From CBDCKR01 sp964572045 (GTDB lineage Bacteria > Gemmatimonadota > Gemmatimonadetes > Longimicrobiales > Gaopeijiaceae): a stretch of DNA of 64,000 bases. Location: positions 72,237 to 136,236 of the forward strand of contig CAZNEI010000002.1 in the NCBI GenBank assembly GCA_964572045.1, read 5' to 3'. Below, piece by piece: positions 41,258 to 50,875 of this stretch; position 1 is the first letter of the stretch; every line of letters begins with the position of its first letter. A program made the position numbers and the translations under genes. A model generated the notes under the pieces. That model saw only the letters and a list, made by a program, of their open reading frames with translations, did not search any database and was not told the origin of the DNA.

Positions 41258-41896
41258 TTGCGTCTTCACGAGCCAAAGCAGGACCGGAGTCGGCGCACAC
41301 TTCGCCGGATCACCCGGGCCGCCCTCGAACTCATCGCCGAAGAGGGGGTGGGGGCGGCGACGGTCAACGCCGTCGTGCAGCGGGCTAGATCGTCGGTCGG
41401 CTCCTTCTACGCACGCTTCGAGAGCAAGGACGCCCTGCTCGCATACTTGGACGAGAGCATCTGGGAGGAGGCACTGGAGCGCTGGAACGAGGCCACTAAG
41501 ACTGGTTGGGGGGATCGAGGAATTGCCGAGGTCGTGAGGGGCCTCGCAGCGCTCTATAGCGAGCTCGAGCGGACCCACCGGACCGCTCGGGACGCGTTAT
41601 CCCAGGCACTCCGCGGTCCCGGAGCGGGCGCCTCGGAGGCGGCCGCCCGATTCCGGAACCGGGTCCGTGCAGACTCCAAGCGCCTTCTCCTGCTCCGCCG
41701 GGACGCGATCCGCAATCCCTCTCCGGACCGCGCCGTAGACACGACGTGCCGATCCCTTGAGGCGTGCGCACCGTCGCTCTCCCCTGATGGCATGGCCGAC
41801 CTCTGCACCGCACTTGTCCAACACCTCACCGGGGAGCTGCCTTCCGCGAGCCCGCCACCCGCGCCTGAAGTCGAATTCTTCGATGTCTGGGGCTGA
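41258..41896 (+). CDS. TetR-family regulator 1
   Basis: A 212-aa DNA-binding repressor-type protein. The N-terminal HTH reads DRSRRTLRRITRAALELIAEEGV ... SVGSFYARFESKDALLAYL, the TetR pattern with FYARF at the recognition helix end. The ligand domain (about 70-190) is not similar to a known class. TTG 41258 lies right against an AAGGA; an upstream start cannot be excluded. It is followed 81 nt later by a paralogue of the same subfamily. Targets are probably the neighbouring amidase, SpdH-like gene or its own promoter. Confidence 0.85.
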   Translation: MRLHEPKQDRSRRTLRRITRAALELIAEEGVGAATVNAVVQRARSSVGSFYARFESKDALLAYLDESIWEEALERWNEATKTGWGDRGIAEVVRGLAALYSELERTHRTARDALSQALRGPGAGASEAAARFRNRVRADSKRLLLLRRDAIRNPSPDRAVDTTCRSLEACAPSLSPDGMADLCTALVQHLTGELPSASPPPAPEVEFFDVWG

Positions 41897-41917
41897 TGCG
41901 CTTTCCTTCCGGGGCCT

Positions 41918-41942
41918 GGCATTCTATCTTGAATTGGAATTC
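41918..41942. promoter_or_regulatory. Palindromic operator candidate before the second TetR gene
   Basis: GAATTGGAATTC at 41931-41942 is an inverted repeat (GAATT, two bases, AATTC), extending to 14 matches of 18 when three flanking bases on each side are included. GGCATTC at 41918 echoes the repeat before the first TetR gene. Size and symmetry fit a TetR dimer site. Confidence 0.45.
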
Positions 41943-41977
41943 CAGTTATTGCCGTCTTGGGTGGGTTTGAGGCGCTC

Positions 41978-42736
41978 ATGAACCATCCCACGCTGGGCTC
42001 AGAAGGCGCTTCTTCCTCGACGACCGGGTTGGGTGTGCGCCTTCCGCGCCAGGCTAGAAGCCGCGCCTCATTCAAGAGGATCGTGACGGCCGCGATGGAT
42101 CTCCTCGCTGAGAGGGGGCTCGAGGGAGCGATGGTCCAGGAAGTCCTCTCTCGCGCTCGGGCCGGCGCAGGCACCTTCTATGCGCGCTTCGACAGCCGCG
42201 ACGCGCTTCTGGCCTACTTGGCCAGCCGTTTTTGGGAAGACGCGCGAGGGGGTTGGGAGACGGTGCTCGCTCCCGACCGGTGGTCCGCGGCGGGCGTCGG
42301 AGAGATCGTCTCGCAGTTCACCCGGATGCTCGTCCTCTGGAGCCGGGCGCACGGCTCGGTGCTGCGCGCGTTTCTGCTGCACGCCATGGCTCATCCCAGT
42401 CCGGAACTGTTGGACCGGATGGCTGAGCTGGACAACCAAGTGGCTGACCATCTCATCGGGCTGATCAGGGAGCGAAGCGAGGTGCTCGCCCACCCGGAGC
42501 CCGATCGGGCCGTGCGCCTGGCCACGCTGCAGGTGTTTGCCACGCTGAGGAGCCGCTACATCTTCACGCGGGAGCCGGGGGAGGAGGACGGCATCGAGGA
42601 TGCGGACCTCGCCGCTGAACTGGCCACGGTCTTCCTCCGTTACCTCGGCCTCCCGACAGTAGTCGAACGGTCTGGAGCAGGAGCCGATCTCGGAGCCCGG
42701 GTTGGCGGGGCCCACGTGCGGGAAATGGAAGGCTGA
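41978..42736 (+). CDS. TetR-family regulator 2
   Basis: A 252-aa paralogue of the preceding regulator. The HTH reads RASFKRIVTAAMDLLAERGLEGAM ... GAGTFYARFDSRDALLAYLASRFW, close to FYARFESKDALLAYLDESIW in the first. ATG 41978 is preferred because GAGG lies 5 nt upstream; a GTG at 41957 is also open. The C-terminal domain differs from that of regulator 1, so the pair may sense different ligands. Its promoter carries the palindrome at 41931. It converges with the amidase-CHRD gene. Confidence 0.87.
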   Translation: MNHPTLGSEGASSSTTGLGVRLPRQARSRASFKRIVTAAMDLLAERGLEGAMVQEVLSRARAGAGTFYARFDSRDALLAYLASRFWEDARGGWETVLAPDRWSAAGVGEIVSQFTRMLVLWSRAHGSVLRAFLLHAMAHPSPELLDRMAELDNQVADHLIGLIRERSEVLAHPEPDRAVRLATLQVFATLRSRYIFTREPGEEDGIEDADLAAELATVFLRYLGLPTVVERSGAGADLGARVGGAHVREMEG

Positions 42737-42879
42737 GATTGAGGGGAAACGGACGGAGCGCCAAGCCGGATCGGCTGGATACGCTTCGATCTGGCGCGGG
42801 ACCGACCCCACCACAGGACCAAGGGACGTGGGCCAGGCCGGGGGAGGCACCGCATCTGCCACCCAGGATGTCTTCGTCC

Positions 42880-44865
42880 CTAACGCGACGGCTGGAGCAG
42901 CGGCTCACGCGCCGCTCCAGCGGGATGCCCCAAAGTATACACGCTCAGGTACAGTCGTCCGTCCCCGAGCGCCTCGATCTCCGGTCCGGTCAACGTGACG
43001 TGACCTGTCGCCGGCACCAATCCCGGACCGGAGAGCCGGTGAATGACCGGTCCGTCGGCACCCTCATCCCTCCGGTGTATGTTCACGGCGTGGACATCGC
43101 TCGGGGGCGTGCCGGACACGGCAACATCGAAGGTCATCGCCCCGGTCGTGGGGTCGAACACGAACCGGGCCTCAAGACGGGTTGCCGGCCCCTCCGCCAC
43201 CACCTCGAAGGATACGGGGGAGGGAGCCGCTCCCGCCTCCAAGGGGGGCGTGCTGAACGGCGCACGCCGATGCGAGGCGGCCTGCTCAAGGCTATACCCG
43301 AGGGACAGCAGCCTGGCATCCTCGAAGGGGCGGCCGAGGAGTTCCAGGCCAACCGGCAGTCCGCTCGGGGTGAATCCCGCCGGAACGCTTAGGGCCGGTA
43401 GGCCCGACGAGGCGCTCAACTGGCAGTTGCTTCCCCGCTGGCGATCTCCGACCTGCGCCGGTGCCCGCCGAATGGTGGGGTAGGCCAGAGCGTCGAGTTG
43501 TCGCCGCTCCATTGCCGAGACCACGGCGTCCCGAATCAGGGGGCGCTTGGCCAAGTCCTCGCGGTACTCTTCGCTGTCGCGGGACTCGGGGCTGCTCCGA
43601 GCTCGGAACGTGCGCTCGAGCGCAACGTGATGGAGGCCTCGTTCGAGAATCTCCTCGAGCGAGCCCACCGGGGCTCCGGGCGTCGCTGCGAGATAGTCGA
43701 CGAGGTCCCACTTGAATTCGTGTGCGATGACGCTCGAGCCCGCCACGAGGCTGTCGAGGCCGGGGATTTCGATATCGATCACCTCGGCGCCCGCTGCGGC
43801 GATATCGGCGAGGGTGGCGCGCACGACGTCGCCCACCTCCTCATCCTCCGGAGCATCCCCGAACAAGGCCGTGAGCACCCCGATGCGAGCGTTCTGTAGG
43901 GCGGCGGCGTCCAGCTCGTCGGCGAATCGCGGCAGCGCGCGGTCGCGAAGCACTTGGGTGGCGGGATCGCCCGGATCCATTCCGATCGTCACGTCGAGGG
44001 CGATCGCGAGGTCGATCGCCGACCGGGCCAGAGGCCCGCCTACGTCCTGGGTGTGGGAGAGCGGGATGATGCCATCGATGCTTGATAGCCCCTTGGTCGG
44101 CCGAAGGCCGATCAGGTTGTTGTTGGAAGCTGGAATCCGGATCGAACCGCAGGTGTCGCTCCCCCATCCGACGGCTGCGAAGCTGGCCGCGATGGCGGCT
44201 CCCGTCCCGCCGCTCGACCCCCCGGGATAACGGGTCAGGGCGTACGGGTTGAGCGTCTGTCCCCCGAGCGAACTGATCGTCGTGATCCCCGCAGCCAGCT
44301 CGTGCATGTTCGACTTGCCCAGAATGATCGCGCCGGCTTCGCGCAACCTGCGCACTTGGAACGCGTCGTCCGGAGGGACCAGGCCGGCGAGTGCCACCGA
44401 GGAGGCCGTCGTGGGCATGTCGGCGGTGTCGTAGTTGTCTTTGAGGATGATGGGGACGCCATGGAGCGGGCTCCGTACGGTTCCGGCGGCCCTCTCCTGG
44501 TCCAACGCCCGGGCATCGGCGAGCGCGTCGGAATTCAGGCGGATCATTGCATTGAGCCGCGGGCCCCGCTGATCGTAGGCGGCGATCCGTGCCAGATACG
44601 CTTCGACGAGCTCCACCGCGGTCGTGCGCCCCGAGGCCATCGCCTCTTGAAGCTCGGGAATGCTTGCTTCTGCGACTTCATACGGCCCGGCGCCTGGCGA
44701 GGGTCGCGGGGCGGCCTGTCCGAGTCCTGGGCCGGCCGATACGCCCAGAGCGAGAAAAAGCGCGACGGCAAGCGCCGGGCCCTCCGTTCGGCGGATCCGG
44801 CGGCCGGTCGCGACGCCGGCGCGGCCGACAGCGACGGGACGGGGGGCGGGGGACAGGTTGATCAT
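42880..44865 (-). CDS. Exported amidase fused to a CHRD-like domain
   Basis: A 661-aa protein. An export signal (ALAVALFLALGVSAGPGLGQ) precedes an amidase-signature domain with the catalytic triad K142 (LKDNYD), cis-Ser S218 (GGSSGG) and nucleophile S241 (CGSIRIP). From about residue 545 a CHRD-like beta domain follows: RFVFDPTTGAMTFDVAVSG, DVHAVNIHRRDEGADGP, then LYLSVYTLGHPAGAAREPL. CHRD domains usually occur in secreted proteins. Amidase-signature enzymes cleave amides to acid and ammonia; the substrate is unknown. ATG 44865 is chosen to begin at the signal; the ribosome site is weak. Confidence 0.85.
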   Translation of the reverse strand: MINLSPAPRPVAVGRAGVATGRRIRRTEGPALAVALFLALGVSAGPGLGQAAPRPSPGAGPYEVAEASIPELQEAMASGRTTAVELVEAYLARIAAYDQRGPRLNAMIRLNSDALADARALDQERAAGTVRSPLHGVPIILKDNYDTADMPTTASSVALAGLVPPDDAFQVRRLREAGAIILGKSNMHELAAGITTISSLGGQTLNPYALTRYPGGSSGGTGAAIAASFAAVGWGSDTCGSIRIPASNNNLIGLRPTKGLSSIDGIIPLSHTQDVGGPLARSAIDLAIALDVTIGMDPGDPATQVLRDRALPRFADELDAAALQNARIGVLTALFGDAPEDEEVGDVVRATLADIAAAGAEVIDIEIPGLDSLVAGSSVIAHEFKWDLVDYLAATPGAPVGSLEEILERGLHHVALERTFRARSSPESRDSEEYREDLAKRPLIRDAVVSAMERRQLDALAYPTIRRAPAQVGDRQRGSNCQLSASSGLPALSVPAGFTPSGLPVGLELLGRPFEDARLLSLGYSLEQAASHRRAPFSTPPLEAGAAPSPVSFEVVAEGPATRLEARFVFDPTTGAMTFDVAVSGTPPSDVHAVNIHRRDEGADGPVIHRLSGPGLVPATGHVTLTGPEIEALGDGRLYLSVYTLGHPAGAAREPLLQPSR

Positions 44866-45320
44866 ACCCCGAAGATTCCGCGGAGGCGGAGCGGCCCGCA
44901 AGAGAGGGCCGCACCGATGTGGGGACGTCACGCTTTCCGGTGGGCCTGGAAGTGCTCGGGTCCGACGGGCAGCGTCACCTGAGGATCTCGCCCCTCTGCC
45001 CCTGGAGTTGCCCCGGAGATCGCTCCGCCGATCCACCGGTCCGGGGAGCCAGACCAGGAGCTGCCGGAGGCGAGCGGACCTTTGCCTGATGCGGCCGACA
45101 CTTGGGGGTGGACGTTGGCGCACGACCTCACGCGTGCCGCCGTGCCGCGGGACGCGTCCCCCAGAACTGCCTCTCCCCCGCCACTGCACCCTACTCGAGC
45201 AGTGCCAGGAACCGGGGGTGATTCCGCGCCAAGGCGTTTGGTTGATGCGGAGCCTCATGCGAGCAATCTTCAGGGACCCCCTAGAATCGGTGCCTGGTCT
45301 CCCCCACCCGGAGGAACGCA
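44866..45320. other. Divergent intergenic region
   Basis: A 455-nt gap between divergent genes. Open frames inside are shadows with atypical composition; no gene is supported. Promoters for 44865 and 45321 should lie here, but no clear boxes are seen. Confidence 0.5.
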
Positions 45321-48300
45321 GTGATACAGTCCCTGCCCTACCGCAAGCTCCGCTCCGCCGTGCGGGCCCTCGCCGCGCCCGTCGTCGTGGCCGTTCTGCC
45401 CGTCGTCGTTCAGGCCCAGGTCACCACCGTCCAGCTTGACGCCCTCCGACCCCGCAACATCGGCCCCGCCGTCATGAGCGGGAGGATCGTAGACCTGGCC
45501 GTCGCGGAGTCGGATCCGATCAAGTTCTACGTAGCGTCCTCGACCGGCGGCGTCTACAAGACCAGCGACAACGGCATTACGCTCACTCCCGTCTTCGAGA
45601 ACGAAGGCACCCATTCGGTCGGCGCGATTGCGCTGCACCAGCGCGACACGGCGATCGTGTGGGTCGGCACCGGCGAGCGCGCCAACCGGCAGAGCACGTC
45701 GTGGGGCGACGGCGTGTACCGGAGCTCCGATGGCGGGGAGACGTGGACCAACATGGGGCTGCGCGACAGCCGCCACATCGGTCGCATCGCACTGCACCCG
45801 GTGGATTCCGATCTCGTCTACGTCGCGGCGATGGGCCACTTGTGGGGCCCGAACGAGGAGCGCGGCGTATACCGCAGTAGCGACGGAGGCCAGACCTGGG
45901 AGCCCGTTCTGCAGGTCGACGAGAACACCGGTGCGGTCGATGTGGCGCTGGACGCGGAGGACCCGGCGATCCTCTACGCCGCGACCTACCAGCGCCGGCG
46001 GCGGCCGTGGGGCTTCTACGGCGGCGGCCCCGGCAGCGCGCTCCACCGCAGCATCGACGGCGGCGACACGTGGGAGCGGCTGACCGGACCGGGGATCGCC
46101 CGGGGCCTCCCCGAGGGCGACCTCGGCCGCATCGGCATCGCGATCTACCGCAACGACCCGCGGATCGTGTACGTCAGCGTCGAACAGGGTTACCGCTACA
46201 ATGCCGCGACCGCCTATACCGAACGGCGGGCCGGCATCTACCGCTCGGAGGACCGCGGCGAGACGTGGGAGCACATGAGCGATTGGAACCCTCGGCCGAT
46301 GTACGCCAGCCAGATCACCGTCGACCCGAGCGACGACCAGCGCATCTATATGGTGAACAGCTACTCCTTCTCGGATGACGGTGGCCGCACCTTCACCGTG
46401 CCGCCCCAGAGCCTCCACGGCGACGACCGCTTCGTCTGGGTCAACCCCTCCGACTCCCGGCACGTCATGAAGGCGGACGACGGCGGTCTGGGGATCTCCT
46501 ACGACCGCGGGCTCAGCTGGCTCTACATCACCGATCTCCCGGTGAGCCAGTATTACCGGGTCTCGGTGGACATGGATCGACCCTACAACGTGTACGGCGG
46601 GCTCCAAGACAACGGCTCCTGGATGGGGCCGAGCGAGACCTACCGTCAGGACGGCATCGTCAACAGCGACTGGATCCGACTGGGAGGTGGTGACGGGTTC
46701 ATCAACGTGGCGGACACGACGAACAACTACATCATCTACACCGAGTCGCAGTATCTCACCCTGTCGCGCTACAACCTGCGCACGGGCGAGCGCACCGCCA
46801 TCCGCCCCGGCGACCCCATCGGACACATCGCGGGACGCCGCAACTGGGAGACCTGGCGGGAGGTCGGCACCTTCGAGGAACAGCGCCTCGGCGACGTGAT
46901 GGCGCCTGCAAACTGGGATGGTCCCTTCATCATCTCGCCCCACGATGTGGCGACCCTGTACGCGGGGACCAACGTCCTCTGGAAGACCACCGACCGGGGC
47001 GACTCCTGGGAGTCGCTCGGAGACCTCACGACCCAGGTGGACCGGCGCACCCTTCCGGTCATGGGCGAGATGCCCCACGACTCCACTCCCTCGCTGGATG
47101 ACGGCATCCCCTACTACCCGACGATATCGGCTGTCGCCGAGAGTCCCGTGAGGCAGGGTCTCATCTACGCCGGCACCGACGACGGTCGCCTCCACGTCTC
47201 GCACGACGGCGGTGAGCGGTGGACGGATGTGGCGGGTCGCGACGTGTTCGACTCCGACGAGCCCGGCGCCAGCAGCTTCCCCGGCCTTCCCCCAGGGGCA
47301 TGGGTGAGCGGAATAGAGCCCTCTCGCCACGACGAGGGCCGCGTCTACGTCGTCTGGAACAACTACCGCAACGACGACTACGCCAACTACCTCTACAGAT
47401 CCGACGACTATGGACAGTCCTGGACCTCGATTACCGGCGACATCCCCGCCGATCGGGTGTTGCGGACCGTCCGCGAAGACGTGCGCAACGCCTCTGTCCT
47501 CTTCCTGGGCGCCGAAATCGGGCTCTACTACACGATGGATGGAGGCGCGCACTGGACCGAGCTCCGGAGCGGCATGCCCACCCTTCCCTTCAACGATCTC
47601 GTCATCCATCCGCGCGACAACGACCTCGTGCTGGGCACGCACGGCCGCGGAATCTGGATTCTCGATCAGATCAACGCGCTTCAGGAGCTGTCGGAGGACG
47701 TGGTCGCGCGGACCGCCCACCTGTTCACCGTCGAACCCGCCGTACAGATCCGCCGGACGGGTAGCGCGGCCCACACGGGAGATCTCTACTACCGGGGCGA
47801 AAACCCCCCGCTCGGTGCAATCCTCGACTACTGGCTTGGCGAGGAGGCCGATGCCGGCTCGGTCGAGATCGCCATCGAGGACCCGGCGGGCGGCGTGGCG
47901 GCCACGGTGCCCGGCACCACTCGGGAGGGCATGAACCGCGTGGTGTGGGACCTGCGCCACCAGCTCGACGGCGCCGAGAACTCCGGGCGGCGCGGCCCGT
48001 TCGTGGTGCCCGGAACGTACACGGCCCGTCTTGCTGTCGCGGGGACCGAGTCGGTCCAGCGGTTCGCCGTGCGCGAGGATCCGCGTCTGAACGTCGAGCA
48101 GGACACGCGAGCCGCCTGGACCGCCACACTGCTCGAGCTCGCCGACGCCTCAGCCCGGGCCGGGAGCGAGCTCGACCGGATCGAGGACGCGCTGGAAGAC
48201 GTCCCCAGCGAAGACACCAGTGCCCGGGCCACCAAGCTGCGCGATCTCGCCCGCGAGTTCGGTGAGTTGGTGAGCCGCATCGACCGCCTGTCGGGCGACG

Positions 48301-48410
48301 TCGAGGACGTCGTCGCTCAGCTCACGCAGGACCAGCGTTCGCGGCGCGACTTCTACATGGAGATGCTGGAGGTGCTGACAGGTGAAGCGGCGGAGGTGGA
48401 GGATCCATGA
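45321..48410 (+). CDS. Large exported BNR/sortilin-type beta-propeller protein
   Basis: A 1029-aa protein with a signal peptide ending VVVQAQVTT. Repeated BNR/Asp-box motifs such as GVYRSSDGGETWTNM, GVYRSSDGGQTWEPV, ALHRSIDGGDTWERL and LWKTTDRGDSWESL make one or two beta-propellers like VPS10/sortilin-type domains. The last 250 residues are helical (LLELADASARAGSELDRIEDALEDV), probably a coiled coil. Many close relatives are annotated as glycosyl hydrolases without proof, because the sialidase catalytic residues are not evident. GTG 45321 has GGAGG 6 nt upstream. A role in outer-surface binding or degradation is inferred. Confidence 0.85.
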   Translation: MIQSLPYRKLRSAVRALAAPVVVAVLPVVVQAQVTTVQLDALRPRNIGPAVMSGRIVDLAVAESDPIKFYVASSTGGVYKTSDNGITLTPVFENEGTHSVGAIALHQRDTAIVWVGTGERANRQSTSWGDGVYRSSDGGETWTNMGLRDSRHIGRIALHPVDSDLVYVAAMGHLWGPNEERGVYRSSDGGQTWEPVLQVDENTGAVDVALDAEDPAILYAATYQRRRRPWGFYGGGPGSALHRSIDGGDTWERLTGPGIARGLPEGDLGRIGIAIYRNDPRIVYVSVEQGYRYNAATAYTERRAGIYRSEDRGETWEHMSDWNPRPMYASQITVDPSDDQRIYMVNSYSFSDDGGRTFTVPPQSLHGDDRFVWVNPSDSRHVMKADDGGLGISYDRGLSWLYITDLPVSQYYRVSVDMDRPYNVYGGLQDNGSWMGPSETYRQDGIVNSDWIRLGGGDGFINVADTTNNYIIYTESQYLTLSRYNLRTGERTAIRPGDPIGHIAGRRNWETWREVGTFEEQRLGDVMAPANWDGPFIISPHDVATLYAGTNVLWKTTDRGDSWESLGDLTTQVDRRTLPVMGEMPHDSTPSLDDGIPYYPTISAVAESPVRQGLIYAGTDDGRLHVSHDGGERWTDVAGRDVFDSDEPGASSFPGLPPGAWVSGIEPSRHDEGRVYVVWNNYRNDDYANYLYRSDDYGQSWTSITGDIPADRVLRTVREDVRNASVLFLGAEIGLYYTMDGGAHWTELRSGMPTLPFNDLVIHPRDNDLVLGTHGRGIWILDQINALQELSEDVVARTAHLFTVEPAVQIRRTGSAAHTGDLYYRGENPPLGAILDYWLGEEADAGSVEIAIEDPAGGVAATVPGTTREGMNRVVWDLRHQLDGAENSGRRGPFVVPGTYTARLAVAGTESVQRFAVREDPRLNVEQDTRAAWTATLLELADASARAGSELDRIEDALEDVPSEDTSARATKLRDLAREFGELVSRIDRLSGDVEDVVAQLTQDQRSRRDFYMEMLEVLTGEAAEVEDP

Positions 48411-48461
48411 TGTGACGCCGGACGGACTCCATGAAGCCGCGACCGTCGTGCGGGGATCGAC

Positions 48462-49007
48462 TCAGCGCACCCCGGACGTGTCGGCTGGGGCGGCGTTCGC
48501 TTCCAGATAAGCCGTCGCAAATTCCTCCACGGTGCCTTCGAGGGTCGCCTGAAGGGCCGCTCGGACGGCGGCGGACCCCTCGACTCCGACCGCCGTCGTC
48601 CACCACGTGACGGCTTCGGGCAATGAAATCTGCGAGTCACGCGTCATCTGCGCCGCTTGCTGCACTCTCACCGACACGGCGAACGCCACGGCATCCGACG
48701 CATCCACTCCCGTACCAGCTGCGCACTCGAAAGTGATCCTCAGCTCTGGCAGCCCAGGGTTCCTGAGCATCTCGCCTTCGGTGAGCAGGTCGACTTCGGA
48801 TTCGACGAGGATCGCTTCGGCGTCGGCCTGGACCGACTGCCGCGTGGCTCCGACGCTCTCGCACGCGGCGGCCACCTCGGCCCGCACGAACACCCCCCCG
48901 AGCTCTTCGAGCGTATAGCGATTCCAGATCGTATCCTGGGCCGCGACGTCGGTAGCGACGGCCCACATGATCGCCGACCCGGTGACCGCACACAGGCACC
49001 GTCTCAT
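48462..49007 (-). CDS. Small secreted protein of unknown function
   Basis: A 181-aa protein with a signal peptide (ending VATDVAAQD) and no recognised domain. It has two cysteines in the mature part, at AAACESV and FECAAG, which could form a disulphide, and is predicted mostly helical with acidic loops. It starts at ATG 49007 with a weak purine stretch upstream, 22 nt downstream of the ankyrin gene stop on the same strand, so it may share that transcript. No function can be assigned. Confidence 0.7.
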   Translation of the reverse strand: MRRCLCAVTGSAIMWAVATDVAAQDTIWNRYTLEELGGVFVRAEVAAACESVGATRQSVQADAEAILVESEVDLLTEGEMLRNPGLPELRITFECAAGTGVDASDAVAFAVSVRVQQAAQMTRDSQISLPEAVTWWTTAVGVEGSAAVRAALQATLEGTVEEFATAYLEANAAPADTSGVR

Positions 49008-49029
49008 CCCGTGGTCCCCCGCGCTCCCG

Positions 49030-50835
49030 TCACTCTTGGCCGCCCGCCCCCCCGCAGGTCCGGCACTGGTGGTTGTTCTTCGATCCGAGCTTCTCCAGAA
49101 GCGCGATGGTGACGGGGTGCGGCTGCGCGCGCTGCTCGGGGCTGTTCGCGAGATCCGCCGTGGTCTGGCCCTTGCGGCTGATCAAGGTGACGTCCGCCCC
49201 CTGGCTCACGAGGTAGAGGATCGTCTCGTTGTCGCCCCTCGCGGCCGAATGGTGCACCGCGGTGTACCCGTCCATGTCGCGCAGGTTGGGATCGACACCG
49301 AGCTCGTCGACCAGATACTTGACGGCGGGAAGCCATCCGTCGGGCACGTGCCGATGCGTCTGCGCGACCCGGGACGTCCCGAAGCCCACTCCCGACGCGG
49401 CGTGCAGGGGGTGCACGGCCGGGCCGCCGTGGGGAACGGGCGGCAGTCCCGACGGGTCCAGGGACTCCGATTCCTCGTCTTGCGGGTTGTTCGGGACATC
49501 GGGGTCCACACGCCTGGGACGCGGCAGATGGTAGGTCCAAATGTCCGGATTCGCACCGTTGTCGTGCAGGAGCCGCATCGCCTTCACATCGGCGGCGTAG
49601 GCCGCCCTCCAGAAGGGCGTCGCTCCGGCGAAGTCCACGCCCATCCGCCCCGCGTTGTAGGCCGCGTACCAAATGTGTGTGCTCGTTCGCTGGTCCGGAT
49701 CCGCTCCGGCGTCGAGCAGGAGCTGCATCAGCTCGAGATAGGAGGTCTCCTGCTGGCGGAAGGCCTGGGGCTGCGGGTACCAGGTCCTGAGCGACCATTC
49801 GATGTTCAGCGTGGCGAAGAGCGGACCGGCCCCGTCGTCGCTCAAGAGGTTCGGGTCCGCGCCCCTCCCCAGGAACTCTCGGGCCAGGTCGTAGTTGCCA
49901 TTTATGACCGCGACGAGGAGCGGGCTCGACTGGTCCCCGGTTGTCACCTGATCGATGTCGGCTCCCGACTCCAACAGCAGCCGCGCAGCCTCCCTGTGCC
50001 CCTCTCGGGCGGCGAAGTGGAGCGCGGTGAAGCCGCCCTGGAGGCCGATCTGCTCCACGGAGGAGAGAATCTTCGGGAACTTCTCCTCTTCGGGTTGGGC
50101 CGCTGAGGTCTCACGAGCGGGCGCGCGCGACGGATTGGCACCGCTCTGCTCATCCTCGGCCTCGGGGTCGGGATCCTCGGCCGCCTTGCGGACTCGAGCC
50201 CGGCGCTCCCTTTCGGCGTCGGCCTCTTCGGCGACCTTCACGTAGTCCTTGACAGCTGTGGTGGCCGCGAGGTCCGCGTCGAAACCGACGAGCGCCTCGA
50301 TGGCCCGTACGGAGTTCCGCACGGCCGCGAACATCAGCGGCGTCCGGTCGGAGAAGGAGTCGGGAGCGTTCACGTTGGCGCCGTGCCTGGCCAGCGCCCC
50401 GATCACCGGCGCGGCGTCGGCCTCCGCGGCGAAGTGCAGGGCTGCGGCACCGGTCGTCGTATAGGCGTTCGGGTCGGCGCCCGCTTCGAGCAGCGCCTCG
50501 ACGACGCCAACATGGCCGGCTCGGCTGGCGAGGTGGAGGGGCGTATAGCCGCCGACCCGGGTCACGGGCTCCGGGGTGGCGCCGGCGTAGATCAGGATCC
50601 GGGCCAACTCGTGCTCGTCGTTCAGCGCGGCCCAGTGCAGCGCCGTGAGACCGTCCGCCTGGGCCGCGTTCGGATCCGCGCCCTGCTTGAGAAGCGTGCG
50701 AACCGCCTCGATGTCACCCTTCTCCGCCGCATCGGCCACGGGAGACTCATCGGCCGCGGCCCCCAACAGCACCGCGAGGCTGAGTGCCAACAGTGACGCC
50801 GAGCCGAGGCCCGTCCTCCTTCTTCCTACCGGCAT
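49030..50835 (-). CDS. Exported ankyrin-repeat protein
   Basis: A 601-aa protein with a signal peptide (LLALSLAVLLGAAADE) followed by ankyrin repeats: GDIEAVRTLLKQGADPN, DGLTALHWAALNDEHELARIL, GGYTPLHLASRAGHVGVVEALLEAGADPN, then more after an acidic/charged linker near 205-250, and the last pair with GYTAVHHSAARGDNETILYL. A CRTCGG motif near the C-terminus is odd and could bind metal. Such proteins usually mediate binding. It lies between the small secreted protein and the DUF1552 gene; similar ankyrin proteins are often found next to DUF1592/DUF1552 genes. Confidence 0.87.
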   Translation of the reverse strand: MPVGRRRTGLGSASLLALSLAVLLGAAADESPVADAAEKGDIEAVRTLLKQGADPNAAQADGLTALHWAALNDEHELARILIYAGATPEPVTRVGGYTPLHLASRAGHVGVVEALLEAGADPNAYTTTGAAALHFAAEADAAPVIGALARHGANVNAPDSFSDRTPLMFAAVRNSVRAIEALVGFDADLAATTAVKDYVKVAEEADAERERRARVRKAAEDPDPEAEDEQSGANPSRAPARETSAAQPEEEKFPKILSSVEQIGLQGGFTALHFAAREGHREAARLLLESGADIDQVTTGDQSSPLLVAVINGNYDLAREFLGRGADPNLLSDDGAGPLFATLNIEWSLRTWYPQPQAFRQQETSYLELMQLLLDAGADPDQRTSTHIWYAAYNAGRMGVDFAGATPFWRAAYAADVKAMRLLHDNGANPDIWTYHLPRPRRVDPDVPNNPQDEESESLDPSGLPPVPHGGPAVHPLHAASGVGFGTSRVAQTHRHVPDGWLPAVKYLVDELGVDPNLRDMDGYTAVHHSAARGDNETILYLVSQGADVTLISRKGQTTADLANSPEQRAQPHPVTIALLEKLGSKNNHQCRTCGGAGGQE

Positions 50836-50875
50836 ATGATGCTCCCTCGGACAGGCGGCCCGCACCGTCCGGTCC

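Noticed and set aside
44928..45131. Small minus-strand open frame in the amidase upstream gap
   Set aside because: It has no ribosome site or recognisable motif, and its composition matches the non-coding high-GC background.
45270..47960. 896-codon open frame opposite the BNR-propeller gene
   Set aside because: It mirrors the plus-strand gene, which has clear BNR repeats and a ribosome site; the antisense translation has no domain or start signal.
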